The position numbers were made by a program, and so were the translations under genes. A model generated the notes under the pieces. It ran no database searches and was not told where the DNA came from. It saw only the letters and a list, made by a program, of their open reading frames with translations. Shown piece by piece: positions 44,391 through 56,363 of a stretch of DNA of 64,000 nt. This stretch comes from Crossaster papposus (Eukaryota; Echinodermata; Asteroidea; Velatida; Solasteridae), in assembly GCA_037893245.1 (NCBI GenBank), contig JBAIAA010000518.1:1054001-1118000 (forward strand), given 5' to 3'. Position 1 is the stretch's first letter; every line of letters begins with the position of its first letter.

Positions 44391-44500
44391 GATAATTTAC
44401 AACAGAAAGGGCGGGTTCGGCTGTTCATTAATGTCGAATTCACGAATTCACTATTTCAATGAGTCAGCAATGAATCGGGATTAGTTTAAACATAATAATA

Positions 44501-44993
44501 AGGCCAAATAAAAAACAAAAACATGTTTAGCGTCACCGCCCGCTTCCTTTTTCTGGGCCGCCTCTTTTTTTTTTTTTTTTTTTTTCTTTTTGAAAAAAAT
44601 GATAAATGTGACCATTTTGGAAAAATTCCCCCAAAACCCCCTTTTTTTTTTTTTAAAGATAATAAAATTTTAAGATCGTATTTTAGACTTTAACATCACT
44701 GTGTACATGCTCTGGAATTATATTTTTTTCTTATAGGAAGGCTAGGGTGTGACGTGTGACGTGTACGGTGCATACTTGATCGACCCACATGAATTTTAAT
44801 TTGTAATCGTGGGTGAACCATGTTTTAATTTTAAATTGGAAGATAGGGTGTGACATGTTTACTGCATGACTCGAACTAAGATGTGTCGGGCGGCCATTTT
44901 GAAGAAGAAAAGAAAAGAAAAAAAAAGGGCTTCCTCCTTCCTTTAAAAAAAAAAGGCATGACGCTAAACATGTTTTTATTTTTTATTTGGCCT
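44501..44993. mobile_element. 493-bp inverted-repeat element with 7-bp flanks
   Basis: AGGCCAAATAAAAAACAAAA, then ACATGTTTAGCGTCA at the left; complement TGACGCTAAACATGT and TTTTTATTTGGCCT at the right. AATAATA stands on both sides (44494-44500 and 44994-45000), though that is simple sequence. Confidence 0.75.
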
Positions 44994-45290
44994 AATAATA
45001 ACAAAGTGAAACGCCACATGGCGCCCATTCGACATCATTAAACAACCGTTATATTATTAGTTCGTATACAAATTAAAAGGCAAATTTGAGTCAAGTCTTG
45101 TATAGTAATTGCATTTTAACTAAAACTTTAGTGCAAATTATTTATTATCTATAAAACGAATCAATTTGGTATGTTTGTTTTTGAATGAGGAACAGAAACA
45201 AGAAATACCAAATAATTATTTGATGGTCAGGGCGGTTGACATTTTGTTGTATTATGCACTTCAGATAGCAGCGTACACATATTCCCTTAA

Positions 45291-45893
45291 AGGGATCGTA
45301 CACGTTTGGTAATTGGAACCCACTGTTTGTTTCAATCCTATATATAGTTATAGATATATACCATACAACTATAACCTGTAACAATTTCATTTCAAAAGGT
45401 GGTAGCGATTTTGAGATATTGCCGACAATCTGGAGCGGTTATGTACGTCCACGCAGGAAGAATAATCTGCATTGGAATACACAATCTGAGAAACGTCACT
45501 GCAGTGACGCTTCTTAGATTCAAATTATTGGGGATAACAAGTGATATCTTTTTCCATGACCGCAGTACTTCGAAGTGAAAAGTTTCAAAAAATGCATTAT
45601 ATTATCCTAAGCTGATGTACTTCTTACCAAGTTAATTGTTATTGCCATTAATTTTTGGAGTAATTAATATACCTCCAAATAGGCACTTAGGGAGACAATC
45701 CCATAGAGATGTACACAAACTTAAAACAGTCCTAACTTGTTTATCCTAACCCTTTTCTCTAAGATTTTCGAGATTTATGCTATTTAGACCAAAATCTGTC
45801 GTTCTTTGACAAAAATAGGGTAGCTAGACACTTAGGGAGACACTGAAATGTCTCCCTAAGTGCCACTGTCTCCTTATTACGTATACGATCCCT
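45291..45893. mobile_element. MITE family B copy (B4) interrupted by MITE C2
   Basis: TTAA (45287-45290) and TTAA (45894-45897) bracket B ends AGGGATCGTACACGTTTGG and GTATACGATCCCT. Family C sequence occupies 45672-45879 next to the B right end, replacing a few B bases. Confidence 0.8.
45672..45879. mobile_element. MITE family C copy (C2) nested in B4
   Basis: CCTCCAAATAGGCACTTAGG onward; the right terminus is missing after GCCACTGTCTCCTTATTA. It lacks the insertion seen in C1, thereby showing the empty site. Confidence 0.75.
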
Positions 45894-45897
45894 TTAA

Positions 45898-46646
45898 CCC
45901 CCCATGCATGATCAACTTGTGTACACGCTATATTACTTTGCGCGGAAGCCTTCTGATGAACTCTTCCTATTGCGCGCTTTGCGCATTGCATTTCACTTAA
46001 TGCCGAAATTAGTCTCGGCATGTAGTACAAACCAAGCAACAAGACGCTGTCTCTTGCAGACCAGCGGCGGCGACATGACAGCGTGGAGATTTCGCGATGC
46101 TCATATGTTTACACTAAGCGCTAGCTGAAAAGAAGGAATGAGAGCGATAGGGGAAAATACCGAGACAGGGGGAATTAATTTGGGGCGCAGAATTGATAAA
46201 AGATTGTGATTTTTTTTTGATTTTTTTTTGGAAGACCCGGGATGATGGAGCGGAAATTAAAGATTTCGCCGGCCGTCCCCGAGAACCAAAGTCACGGCGC
46301 TCGTGCCGAGTCGTGTTTTTAATTTAGCACAGAACTAGATGAGTGTGAATGGAAGGCGAACTCACCTCGAATCACGGCGCAGTGGTCGGCTGGAAAGTCA
46401 TATAAATAGCGAGTTTTGATGAAAGTCAAAAATATTGGAGTACTATACGTCTGTTGCATACAAAGCTAATGTATTATGGACATAATAGATAACAAATATA
46501 TTATCTTTACTTCATCTACGCACGCGACTTATATGTACATGTACGTACAATATATATATATATCGTACGACTTATAATGTCTGATAGCTGCTTATAATAT
46601 CACATCATTGCTAACATTGTTATTGATGTGCTTTTCATGATTAGAT
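45898..46646. other. Intergenic with TATA-like motif
   Basis: CATATAAATAGCGAG at 46398-46412 looks like a TATA box, but only a 16-codon ATG ORF follows. CGTACG/GTACGT and (AT)n runs lie at 46530-46570. No gene is called. Confidence 0.35.
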
Positions 46647-46650
46647 TTAA

Positions 46651-47018
46651 AGGTAGGATACACCATTTGCAGATATCGAGACAATTTACTACCGAATTAT
46701 TTGGAAATATCTTACTCATCTGAAAGTGAATAATGATTCTCTAGGGTTCCAGCAAAATGATTGCGCTAGATATTCTTTAATTATTCTGAAAAAAAATATA
46801 ATTTTATAAAGAATCGGCGATCGCGAAAAAAACACAAATAACATAAGAATAACTGCTCGACGCCGGTTGAAAACAAACGCTGTTTTTCGTGCTTTTCTCG
46901 GCATTCATGGTTGTAAAACTTCGGACAGTTTAGTTAAATGATATTTACTATAAAATACAACCCCCCAAATCCACCCATTCATGAAAATTCAAGCAATTAC
47001 CAATGGTGTATCCCACCT
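46651..47018. mobile_element. MITE family A, copy A8
   Basis: TTAA on both sides (46647-46650 and 47019-47022); ends AGGTAGGATACACCATTTGC and AATGGTGTATCCCACCT. Confidence 0.85.
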
Positions 47019-47231
47019 TTAAATACAAGAACATTTGCGGTCGCTCTCCGTTTATATATTTATTTTCTTAAAATGGAAAATTTGAAAAGGTGCATTGTTG
47101 CAATAAGGCAGTCAAATCGACTTCAATTCTCACTTTAGACATTATAGTTCGACACTTGGGTTATTATTTAAAATAAAGAAAAGAGAGAGCCAGGCTTGTG
47201 TTTTTTTTTAATGCAAATCAACAGGGTCGAT

Positions 47232-47264
<33 letters not shown>
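47232..47264. repeat. Poly-C tract
   Basis: About 31 uninterrupted C bases. The Gly-rich ORF on the - strand is an artefact of it. Confidence 0.9.
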
Positions 47265-47567
47265 CCGTCCTGCAGTCGGCGATATTCATTTGCGAACGGA
47301 CTCCCAGCCACTCCACATACACACAGTTCGACCGCTTCAATTGATTTCTGAGACGTGACAATTACTGTAATTGGTGTTCTTCGCACTCTGGGTAATTTCA
47401 TAGACCATTTTTTGTCCCCATCCTTCTCACACCCTCCCTTGAGTGCAATCTCGAGGCCGGTCTATCGAGTTCTCGCTAGTTGTGAAGGCAGTTTAGGATA
47501 TTCTGCATGCAAGAGATGCTGCTCTCTTATCACCTCAGCAAAGGGCCACGTATGGCTGGCTGCAAGT

Positions 47568-47760
47568 CATTATTTTTTTTTATTTTTTTTGTTTTATATT
47601 TTTTTATATATTTTTTAATATATTTTTTTATATATTTTTTTATATATTTTTTTATATATTTTTTTAAATTACATATATATATATATTATATATACACATA
47701 TATCTTTTTTATAATAAAAAAAAAAAATATTTTTATTATTTATTATTCCCTTTATATCTA
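47568..47760. repeat. TATATTTTTT simple repeat
   Basis: Units of TTTTTTATATA with drift, followed by (AT)n and A-runs. The Phe/Tyr/Ile-rich ORF here is a by-product. Confidence 0.85.
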
Positions 47761-47794
47761 ATCTATTTATCCTTAAATGTATTATCCAATTAGT

Positions 47795-47980
47795 TTGGAG
47801 AGCCCCTCGACAGAAACTTGTTTCTTTTGGGTAATCCTGCGGGAGCTATTTGGGTATTGTCTTCTGTTATGTTTTTTTGTTATGTTACTTGATCAGTGTT
47901 TGTTATTTGTAATTGTGTAATTCATTGATTTTGTATATCCCAAAAAATTAAATAAAGATAAAGATAAAGATAAAGTCGAT
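47795..47980 (+). mobile_element. LINE 3' UTR with AATAAAGATAAAG tail
   Basis: GGAGAGCCCCTCGACAGAAA leads into TTGTATATCCCAAAAAATTA and a tandem GATAAA tail (47951-47974), as at non-LTR 3' ends. No coding part remains. Confidence 0.55.
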
Positions 47981-48230
47981 GAGTCTTCTACAAGGCACAC
48001 GTTAGGCTTTTGCGACATTTTGTTTCCGAAACTATCCGAAATCCACGTCCAGCTCTGCATATAGTTTGGAGCCGTACTTTACCACAAGTACTCGAACGAG
48101 GCTGATCTGCGTTCTGCGTTTCACCACCCTACCCATTAATTGGCTTAGACCTAATGGTTTCCACGGATACGAAGCATTTTTACGAAGCTAATTTTAGGGA
48201 CTTGTTAACAAACCTCTGACTACAGCTATC

Positions 48231-48465
48231 TCGTACGTACGACTTATATCTCGTATGTACGTCTTATATCTCGATCGTACGACCTGAATCTCATAGTACG
48301 ACTTATATCTTGTACGTACGACTTACATCTTGTACGTACGACAAATATATTGTACGTACGACTTATATCTCGTAAATACGACTGTATTTCGTACGTACGA
48401 CTTATATCTCGTAAGAACGACTTATATATCGTACGTACGACTTATATCTCGATCGTACGACACTG
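48231..48465. repeat. 20-bp TACGACTTATATCTCGTACG minisatellite
   Basis: About twelve units with substitutions in the CTCGTACG part. GTACGTAC palindromes recur every unit. Confidence 0.88.
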
Positions 48466-48960
48466 TAGCCCACACCTCGAGTGGCCCTTGGCCTTTTGAT
48501 GGGTGATTTGCATTAACATCCGAATTGTTGTTGTGTTTGCTATAGGCATTCTCATAAGACAATTTGGATATTATCTTTGATAAGACTACAATAAATAAAT
48601 GGTGGTTCTATAACAGCTGCAGATTATATATGAAATTGGAGAAATCTTCGTTGTTAGTCAGTTTTTTCAGCATCCCAACCATGGATTCGTACGTGACTGC
48701 TATTAATTCAGACGTTTCGATTCATCAGCCCAGATAGAAGCACGGTACCGCAATACTTAAGGCGGGGGAATCGTGCCGTTGTCTCTGCCGATCGCGACGT
48801 GTGCCAGTTTGGGGATCAAATTATGGCTCCCTAGGCACGATTCTGTGAGGTAGTGCACAGGGCGTGTTTTCCGTGGCCTTTTATGTCATGGGATTCCATC
48901 GGCGTGCTGCGGAATAAACGTGACAACAAAAGCTGTATGGTATACAACAGCACTGCTTAA

Positions 48961-49348
48961 AGGGATCGTATACGTTTGGTAATTACTCCAAACATTAATG
49001 GCAATGAAAACGTACTTGGTAAGAAGTACAGCAGCTTTGGATAGTATAGTGCATTTTTAGAAACTTTTCACTTCAAAGTACTGCAGTTATGGAAAAAGAT
49101 ATCACTTTTTATCCCCAAAAATTTGAATCCCAGAAGTGTTACTGCAGTGACGTTTCTCAGATTGTGTATTCCAATGCAGATTATTCTTCCTGCGTGGACA
49201 TAACCGCTCCAGATTTTCGGCAATATCTCAAAATTGCTACCACCTTTTGAAATGAAATTTGTACAGGTTAGTTTTAAGGTATATATCTATAACTATATAG
49301 GATAGAAACAAACAGTGGGTTTCAATTACCAAACGTGTTACGATCCCT
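48961..49348. mobile_element. MITE family B, copy B5
   Basis: TTAA (48957-48960 and 49349-49352); ends AGGGATCGTATACGTTTGG and ACCAAACGTGTTACGATCCC plus T. Confidence 0.85.
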
Positions 49349-49557
49349 TTAAAGGAATTTCATTGAGATTTTGTATTATTATTATTTTGTTGATGTCTTT
49401 TTGTTATCTAACAATTCCAAAGTGGGAATATATTTTGTTCAAATATAGGTCTTATAGTGAGTTTCGGAGGTACCGATAAAGTGTTTTTTGTTTGGCACGA
49501 AAACGAAGTATTGTGTAGGTTGTATTTATACACGCCATGCAGGCGAAGCAAATTTAA

Positions 49558-49898
49558 AGGTAGGATACACCATTGATAATTGCTTGAATTATCAGGAATG
49601 AATGGATTGAAGGGGTTGTATTTTATAGTAAATATCGTTTAACTGACCCGTCCGAAGTTTTACAATCATGGATGCTGAGAAAAGTTGTTTTCAACCGGCG
49701 TCGGGCAGTTATTCTTATGTTATTTGACAGCAATCGCGAATCTTTTGTTTTTATAAAATTCAATGTTTCGGAATAATTACATGATATCTAGCAAAATCAT
49801 TTGCTGGATGCCTAGAATCCATATTTACCTTCAAATGAGATATTTCTTAATAATTCGGTCGTAAATAGTTTCGATATCTGCAAATGGTGTATCCTATC
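49558..49898. mobile_element. MITE family A copy A9, reverse orientation
   Basis: TTAA on both sides (49554-49557 and 49899-49902); ends AGGTAGGATACACCATTGAT and AAATGGTGTATCCTATCT. Confidence 0.85.
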
Positions 49899-49929
49899 TT
49901 AATTTTTTTTTAAATTAATGCTTGACGGT

Positions 49930-49938
49930 ATTTTATTA

Positions 49939-49980
<42 letters not shown>

Positions 49981-50100
49981 TTTTATTTTTGGTGGGGGTA
50001 AGGCTTTGTATAATCGTAATTTGATGTATATTGTCAATGTGACAATCAAATGACGTATTGAATTGAATTAAATTAATTTCAATTCAATTAAAACAGTATT
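49930..50100. repeat. (ATT)n/(ATTT)n microsatellite and AATTGAATT tail
   Basis: TTATTATTA and TTTATTTATT runs are followed by a stretch ending ATTGAATTGAATTAAATTAA, possibly a LINE 3' tail. Confidence 0.6.
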
Positions 50101-50304
50101 ATTTTCAGTTTTAAAACATCCATGCAAATGTGTACAACAAGATTGAATCGTTTGAATGTATAGTTAAGCTTCAATGTTTACATGATTATGGTTTGTGCGC
50201 TTACGGACATGATTGAGTTTTTGGTTGTTGACTATTTGGTAAGCGATTTTGTTTTTACAGTACAGCCCCTTTTAAAAATTCTGCACCATATAGTCAAGGA
50301 GCCT

Positions 50305-50588
50305 GAACATTTCTGTGGGATTTTTTTGTATGAAAGCAAGCCACCCATCCAAATGTCCCAAGGGCATCCCAAAGGACAATAACAAATATGTTGGCAGTCT
50401 GAAATACCTGGCAGATAAAATTTGTGAAGGAAACACGGAAAACAACAACATTTTACTTGGTAGACATTTTTTATTTTTAGGGGTAGGTCCATGTTGGTAT
50501 AGAGGGCACTTCAAAAAATAATATTTGTTTGAGGTGATGAACAACTAAGTGAAGAATCCAGAACAAGCATGTAATGTTTATTATAGAA
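50305..50588. repeat. Dispersed repeat J, copy 1
   Basis: Highly similar in inverted orientation to 55362-55650. Both read GTATGAAAGCAAGCCACCCA and CATGTTGGTATAGAGGGCAC. The two arms are 4.8 kb apart. The shared ORF (ending GPCWYRGHFKK) has indel-free similarity but no known domain. Confidence 0.75.
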
Positions 50589-50639
50589 ATGTGTTTCTTT
50601 TCGGTCTTTTGTTAGAACAGAAACACTTTCCTTTCGCTT

Positions 50640-51000
50640 CGTAAGCAATTAGAATGGGATATAACCTGCCTGGGAAACCAAGCGTTGCTCAGGCAGGTTA
50701 TACAAGTGTTGTATTCTTGCGGTTTGTTATTCGGCTTCTTGACACACATACATGGCGTACACGCCGAGTTTACTTTACATTATTCTTCACAGGTTGATTG
50801 CAATAATTTGAGTGACCTTGGCAGTTTGAGTAACGCCTACTCCCAGACTAGACACCTCTCTAGTTTGTTTTTCCCCCACAGGGTTGTTTTATCTGGGCAA
50901 GCGTATAGGGGTTTCGTGCGTGCTGACTTAACTTGATACACAGGCCCGCCGTAAAAACAAATCAACTTCAGGTAGTTGTTCGAATTTTAAGCTTGATCAA
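50640..51000 (+). other. Hairpin and unassigned ORF
   Basis: ATAACCTGCCTGGG...CAGGCAGGTTAT at 50661-50702 is a strong hairpin. An 83-codon ORF (50685-50936) with a hydrophobic start follows, without a recognised domain or splice context. Confidence 0.3.
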
Positions 51001-52640
51001 AAGGTGAAATTCACGATTAACTTTGCAAAGCCACGTCACGCCGGACGATCACTGCACACTGACACCCCGGAGGTCGCCATCTTAAATTCCAAGGTGCATG
51101 ATGGGAAATTCGTCGGACAAAATAAAAGAGATCGCTCACGGGCACGCGGCGCGGGCGTGTTATGATTGGTTACAAGTTTCCGAGTTTAAATTAAAGATTT
51201 ATAACAAGTCCGTCACAAAATAAGACGCACACAAAATATGACGTCTTCGAAAAAATTACGAGGAAATGAAAACAGTTAAGGTATTTTTGTTTTTACATTT
51301 CTAATGACATGAACTACACGGGATAAAACTATAAGCGAGTTCTAAGATGGCAGTCTGTAGTTGACAATAAACGTTAAAGTTACATACCGTGAGTTCGTTT
51401 AAGTTTATTTTCCTAAGTAACGCTATGTAAAATATAACATGGTCGTAGCGCTGGTTTCTTATACCCTTATACATTTTGGGCACAATATTCAACCGTCAAT
51501 TGACTCATTGGACACGTAAAAAGGTCTTTTCGTGGGAAATTCACCGCACGCATGACGGTTCAGCGACAGCGCTGTGACTCGTGCTGATTGGTCACCTAAA
51601 CGCTATGATGAAGAGGATTGGTCGGCTGAACTTGTGCGTTCAAGCAAACGATATTGCTCAAGAGAATTAAGACTGCAGTTCTGTTAAATTACAGCTGCAC
51701 CAGTCTCCGTCTGTGAGCAGAATTACCTACCTGGTCGTCAGCCGATCTCCTACTATAGCCTAATTTCCCAGAGAGGATATTTACAAGCGAAAACCGACCA
51801 ACCAAGTACCAAGTACTGACAAAAATATATACAGAAATGTGAGTTGAACATATACACCCCGCCCCCTCTCCCCCAGCTAAAACATTATGTTGCCACAACG
51901 TACGTTGCGCCAAGTTCGTTTTACTATCAGTTAGTGTCAAAGTGCGTAATCTAGCTATAGAGAAGTGGTGCCGTGTGATCACACGATAAGGTACATACGT
52001 ACGGAAGGCCGTTATAAGTGTGCGGTCATGTCAATGACTTCTCTTTAAAAGATGGGATTTGAACCATTAAACTGGTAAATTAAACACATCGAGTATTGAA
52101 TTTAGGCTATCAGTTTTATGTTTGGACTTTTAACTTTTCACGAGTAGTCACTGACTGCACACTTATAATGTCGATTCATCAGTTATAGTATATGCGCGTA
52201 CATGTAATTAGGTATTTTGTTTAATGACGCGTGAAACTCAAAGTCTAAGAATTGGCTGGTGGCCTTCCCCACCAATTAACTATTTTGTTTACGTGCGTTG
52301 GTTTCAGTGTAATTAGCCACACCGACGTAAATAGCTTCATAGGCGATCAAGCGAGACATGGTTTCCTGCCCGTGCAGTGGGGATGTTCAAGGATCATATT
52401 AACCACACTATACCTGGCCTTGACGTAGCGATCGCAGACCGCAGCCGTACAAGGATGTCTTTAATAATGCACAAGTAATATGCAGCTTCACGTTTAGCTA
52501 ACCTTGTAGACTAGGGAGCGATGTTATTCATTGTTCTGGTTAAATACCAATATTTGAAGTTAACATTAAAAACACATTTTATATAATCATTTTCGAATTA
52601 ATTATTAGGTAGCCTGTTAGAAAAATGTTCTTTCTGGCAT
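51001..52640. other. Intergenic, no gene recognised
   Basis: Moderate GC with ordinary complexity. No exon, repeat family or RNA gene could be supported. Confidence 0.4.
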
Positions 52641-52651
52641 TATGCGTATGG

Positions 52652-52720
52652 GAGGTGGGGGGGGGGGGGGGGGGGGGGGAGGTATTACAGGTGGAAACCT
52701 CCCCCCCCCCCCCCCCCCTT
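52652..52720. repeat. Facing poly-G and poly-C tracts
   Basis: A G-run of about 22, then GAGGTATTACAGGTGGAAACCTC, then a C-run of about 17: together they form an inverted repeat. Confidence 0.85.
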
Positions 52721-52794
52721 TAGTCAAATGTTAGGGGATATACTATCTTTGTATCAATTTCCCCGTAATTTGTATCTTTTTTTAAATTTAATTG

Positions 52795-53185
52795 TCCTGG
52801 TAACGTCTCAAACAACAATCAGATTATTGTCTTGGTCTTTATCTTTTCATTCCTTTCTATTTGTAGTGGGTTAACCAATTACATTGTTTTAATATTCACA
52901 CCAAAACAAACTCACTTCCCGAAAAGTGATACTTCCCGATCCTGCAAGCAGCCATTTTACAAATGGCATCCCTCCACGTTCTAGGGCAATTATGACCCAT
53001 TTTGCAACCGTAATTTTAACAACTCTGCCCTCAGATTGAAGCTAAAAAATAACAGGGAGTTGATCCTAGGCTATATTAACACAACCCCACTATATTAAAA
53101 AAAAATATAGTGGGGGGGGGGGGGGGGGGGGGCACATTTCATGCTAATGAGCTCGGGTAGAAATGTTCCCTTCAATTAGGGTACT
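52795..53185. repeat. Dispersed repeat family L, copy 2 (inverted)
   Basis: The complement of 23855-24140, with GGGAGTTGATCCTAGGCTAT and ATGCTAATGAGCTCG. A G-run of about 21 is inserted at 53111 where copy 1 has none. Confidence 0.65.
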
Positions 53186-53235
53186 GCACCCCTAGACACC
53201 CGCTCGTGAGCTGGGTCAATAGTGGCTAGGCAACC

Positions 53236-53288
53236 AATTTCATAAAATATGTAAGCACAAACATTTGCTTAGCATCAGAATTTATCCT

Positions 53289-53322
<34 letters not shown>

Positions 53323-53490
53323 GGGGGGCAGGGTTACAAATCAAATAATTTTAGGGTGGTGTTTATTGTTTGTGACTGGTATTCAGCTGGCATTTGCTTA
53401 GCATTGGCTGGTAAACAGTTTTTATTAAGCAAAGCTGTGTTTGTGCTAAGCGTGTTTTGTTGCTTACCGGTTTTATGAAAATGGCCCCAG
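53236..53490. mobile_element. MITE family E copy (E3) with a long poly-G
   Basis: ACCAATTTCATAAAATATGT and GGTTTTATGAAAATGGCCCC are the ends. A G-run of about 31-32 (53290-53321) replaces the usual AGGATAAATTC-like inner part. Confidence 0.65.
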
Positions 53491-53769
53491 GGCAGGCGCG
53501 AGGATAACACGGTGGCTAATCAAACGGTCGCCTGTGACATTTGCATACAAGTGTAAGCTAAACGAACTGTTTCTGCTGTGCGCATCAATTTTCAATATTA
53601 AACTCATCACAATTTAATGTAGATTTCCCCGGACGATATCACGAAATGTGCATATTAATTTGTAAATTAAAGATCATTGGTTTATTTTCGTTTGGCAATT
53701 GATAAGTGCATACAGTCGTTAAAAATAAATTAAATTTGGCGTACGATTTCCCGAATTTGCACCGAGGGG

Positions 53770-54069
53770 GTTTGAATTTTATAGTAAATATCGTTTACCT
53801 GACCTGTCCGAAGTTTTACAATCATAGATGCCGAGAAAAGCACGAAAAACAGCGTTAGTTGTCAACCGGCGTCGAGCAATTATTCTTATGTTTTTTTGTT
53901 TTTTCGCGATTTGATTTTATAAAATTCAATTTTTCTCAATAATTACAGGATATCTAGTGCAAACAATTGCTGGATGCGTAGAATCATTATTTACTTTCAA
54001 ATGAGTAAGATATTTCTTAATAATTTGGTAGTAAATATTTTCGATATCTGCCAATAGTGTATCCTACCT
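53770..54069. mobile_element. Truncated MITE family A copy (A10), reverse orientation
   Basis: It ends AATAGTGTATCCTACCT plus TTAA (54070-54073). The other terminus is missing before GGGGGTTTGAATTTTATAGT. Confidence 0.8.
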
Positions 54070-54073
54070 TTAA

Positions 54074-55355
54074 GGAACATATTAACCACACTACGGGATT
54101 GGTAGCGGATGTGTCCGGTATTGGACCGATTACATGCGTGTTATGTTGTATAATTATTAATAATGAAAAATGGTTGGTCTTACCGTATCAATCAGAATGA
54201 CCTACGGATTTCTGTATTGGAGAAATGTTTAAAAAGACAAATAAAAGGAGTGACAAGTGTGCTGTCAGGAACTGCCACTCCAAACATAATATATTGTTTG
54301 TTGCTAATTGCGGGATATCAAAAAGAAACAAACTTTATGTTTATGTGCTACTTTTCTAGGAACCATGCTAAGGCCGAAATGCTATATGATGGTCTCGAAG
54401 AGTTCCTCTGCAAGGCTAGGTAAAATATGTCAACATATCCTGTATCTGTATGTTATTGGGGCGCCCTTGAGATATTTGAAGATATTTGAGATATACCTAA
54501 AGTCCCACGGGACTTTTCAAAGATATTGTTAATTTCAGTTGACTAGTCTACAAATATATGATTTTATTTGTAACCAAGTCGCTTTGCTTTATGAACCCGG
54601 GCAATTCCAGATATTATTACTGGTACCATACAACTACTCCATTTTGCAACAAAACATAGCACATAAACATACCCAGGTTTCAACGGGGGTGTTTTAGCTT
54701 CATTCACTGGCCGGTAGTTTGGGTGTGTTTGAATACCTATAACAAGTAATTGTTCGCTAAAAGAGGGTGTCAAACACCCCCCCCCCCCCCCCCTCCCCAC
54801 CCCTTCCCCCCTCTCCCCACCCCTTCCCCCCTCTGTACACCTTTGGCATCACATACTTATTATTTTAGTAATCTACTATCTTGCACATATTAACAAGGTA
54901 ATAATTATTTAAAGTTGCATTGGTTGGTTTGTTATTATAATGATGACATTATTATAGCTGAAATATGTTAAAATATCCTCTGTATATAATTATGTATCTA
55001 CAACTGGTTTATCGTTAAAGCTATAGTTTACAGTTTGGGTCAAATAATTTTAGGAACTAAAACTTATCAGTTATCGTTAAAACGAACAGTTATAATTAAA
55101 TTATGTTTGAATGGTAGAAAATTATACAAACGGCTAAGAAACAGGGCTGTTTTAATTAAAAAGCAGTTGTTAACATAAGAAGGCGCCCTCAAGACACCTC
55201 AATTGTCAACCATATTTTGATCAAAAGATTGAATCATAGTGAATGTGATGTTTGGTAAATTTAATTATTTGACCTAAAAAATGTATGGTTAATTTCCAAA
55301 AATGTTTTAGGATTTATTCATATTTTCATATATTATGAACCGATTTCGACCAAAT
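54074..55355. other. Intergenic, unassigned ORF and poly-C
   Basis: An 86-codon + strand ORF at 54163-54423 (ends AKAEMLYDGLEEFLCKAR) matches nothing I recognise. A C-run of about 18 and CCCCTTCCCC repeats lie at 54776-54834. Confidence 0.35.
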
Positions 55356-55361
55356 AAAGTT

Positions 55362-55650
55362 TGGTCTATAATAAACATTACATGCTTGTTCTGGATTCTT
55401 CACTTATTTGTTCATCACCTCAAAAATATTATTTTTTGAAGTGCCCTCTATACCAACATGGACCTACCCCTAAAAATAAAAAATGTCTACCAAGTAAAAT
55501 GTTGTTGTTTTCCGTTTTTCCTTCACAATTTTTATCTGCCAGGTATTTCAGACTGCCAACATGTTTTTTATTGTTCTTTGGGATGCCCTTTGGACATTTG
55601 GATGGGTGGCTTGCTTTCATACAAAAAATCCCACGGGACTTTTTTTCTGT
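55362..55650. repeat. Dispersed repeat J, copy 2 (inverted)
   Basis: Complement of 50305-50588. It is bordered on the right by ATCCCACGGGACTTTTTTTC, similar to AGTCCCACGGGACTTTT at 54501. Confidence 0.75.
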
Positions 55651-56363
55651 GGAGATGTTCCCGGACTAATATTTCCTTTACATGCTAAACACTGTTGACC
55701 GTATTACGCCTGTGGGAGAACAAAAAAATGAGATCGTACGCGCACACTGGATCCATTACATTGGCACGCGGTAGCAATGCGTTCGAGCATAGTCCCCGAC
55801 ACCTCACCGACTTCTTCAAATTCCCGCCAAATTGAGTGAATTAGTGTTGATCGGGGGGAGGTCTCCGCGTGGGACAAATGGATACAAGTCATGTATATAG
55901 ACGGGCGCCGCGGGGATTTGGTCGTGGTGCGATCTATGTATAGTAACCAGTGTATTAAATTAATGGAGGGTGTTTGCCTTACATATTTTGATAGCTTTGC
56001 CTGGAGAGAGCACACGGATGTCCTATTTTCAACTTTATAAGACTACCGAAACGTGATCCAAGGTGATTTGCTTCGACAGTCATGCTTTGAAGAAGTTTAT
56101 CGCGCGTGGCGAAATTGACAATAATATGGCAAGAACATTATGCACGCTTGATTGAGTGTGTCGACAATGTAAACAAGAAAATTGCGGATATTCAATGACC
56201 CACGTTTTGGGTATATTTTTACACTCGTTACTATTACATGTATATATTGTTGAGGTTGAAGTAATGTCAGCTTTTCCCAAGTACCATGATATTTGTAGTA
56301 AACCATCTTGGCTCTGAAAACGTCCAAACATGTTTGCTTTCGACGCTTGTTTGAAATAGCATA
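55651..56363. other. Intergenic, no recognised feature
   Basis: No exon, domain or repeat family could be supported. Confidence 0.4.

Noticed and set aside
47507..47761. Phe/Tyr/Ile-rich ORF resembling a membrane protein
   Set aside because: It is produced by TATATTTTTT simple sequence.
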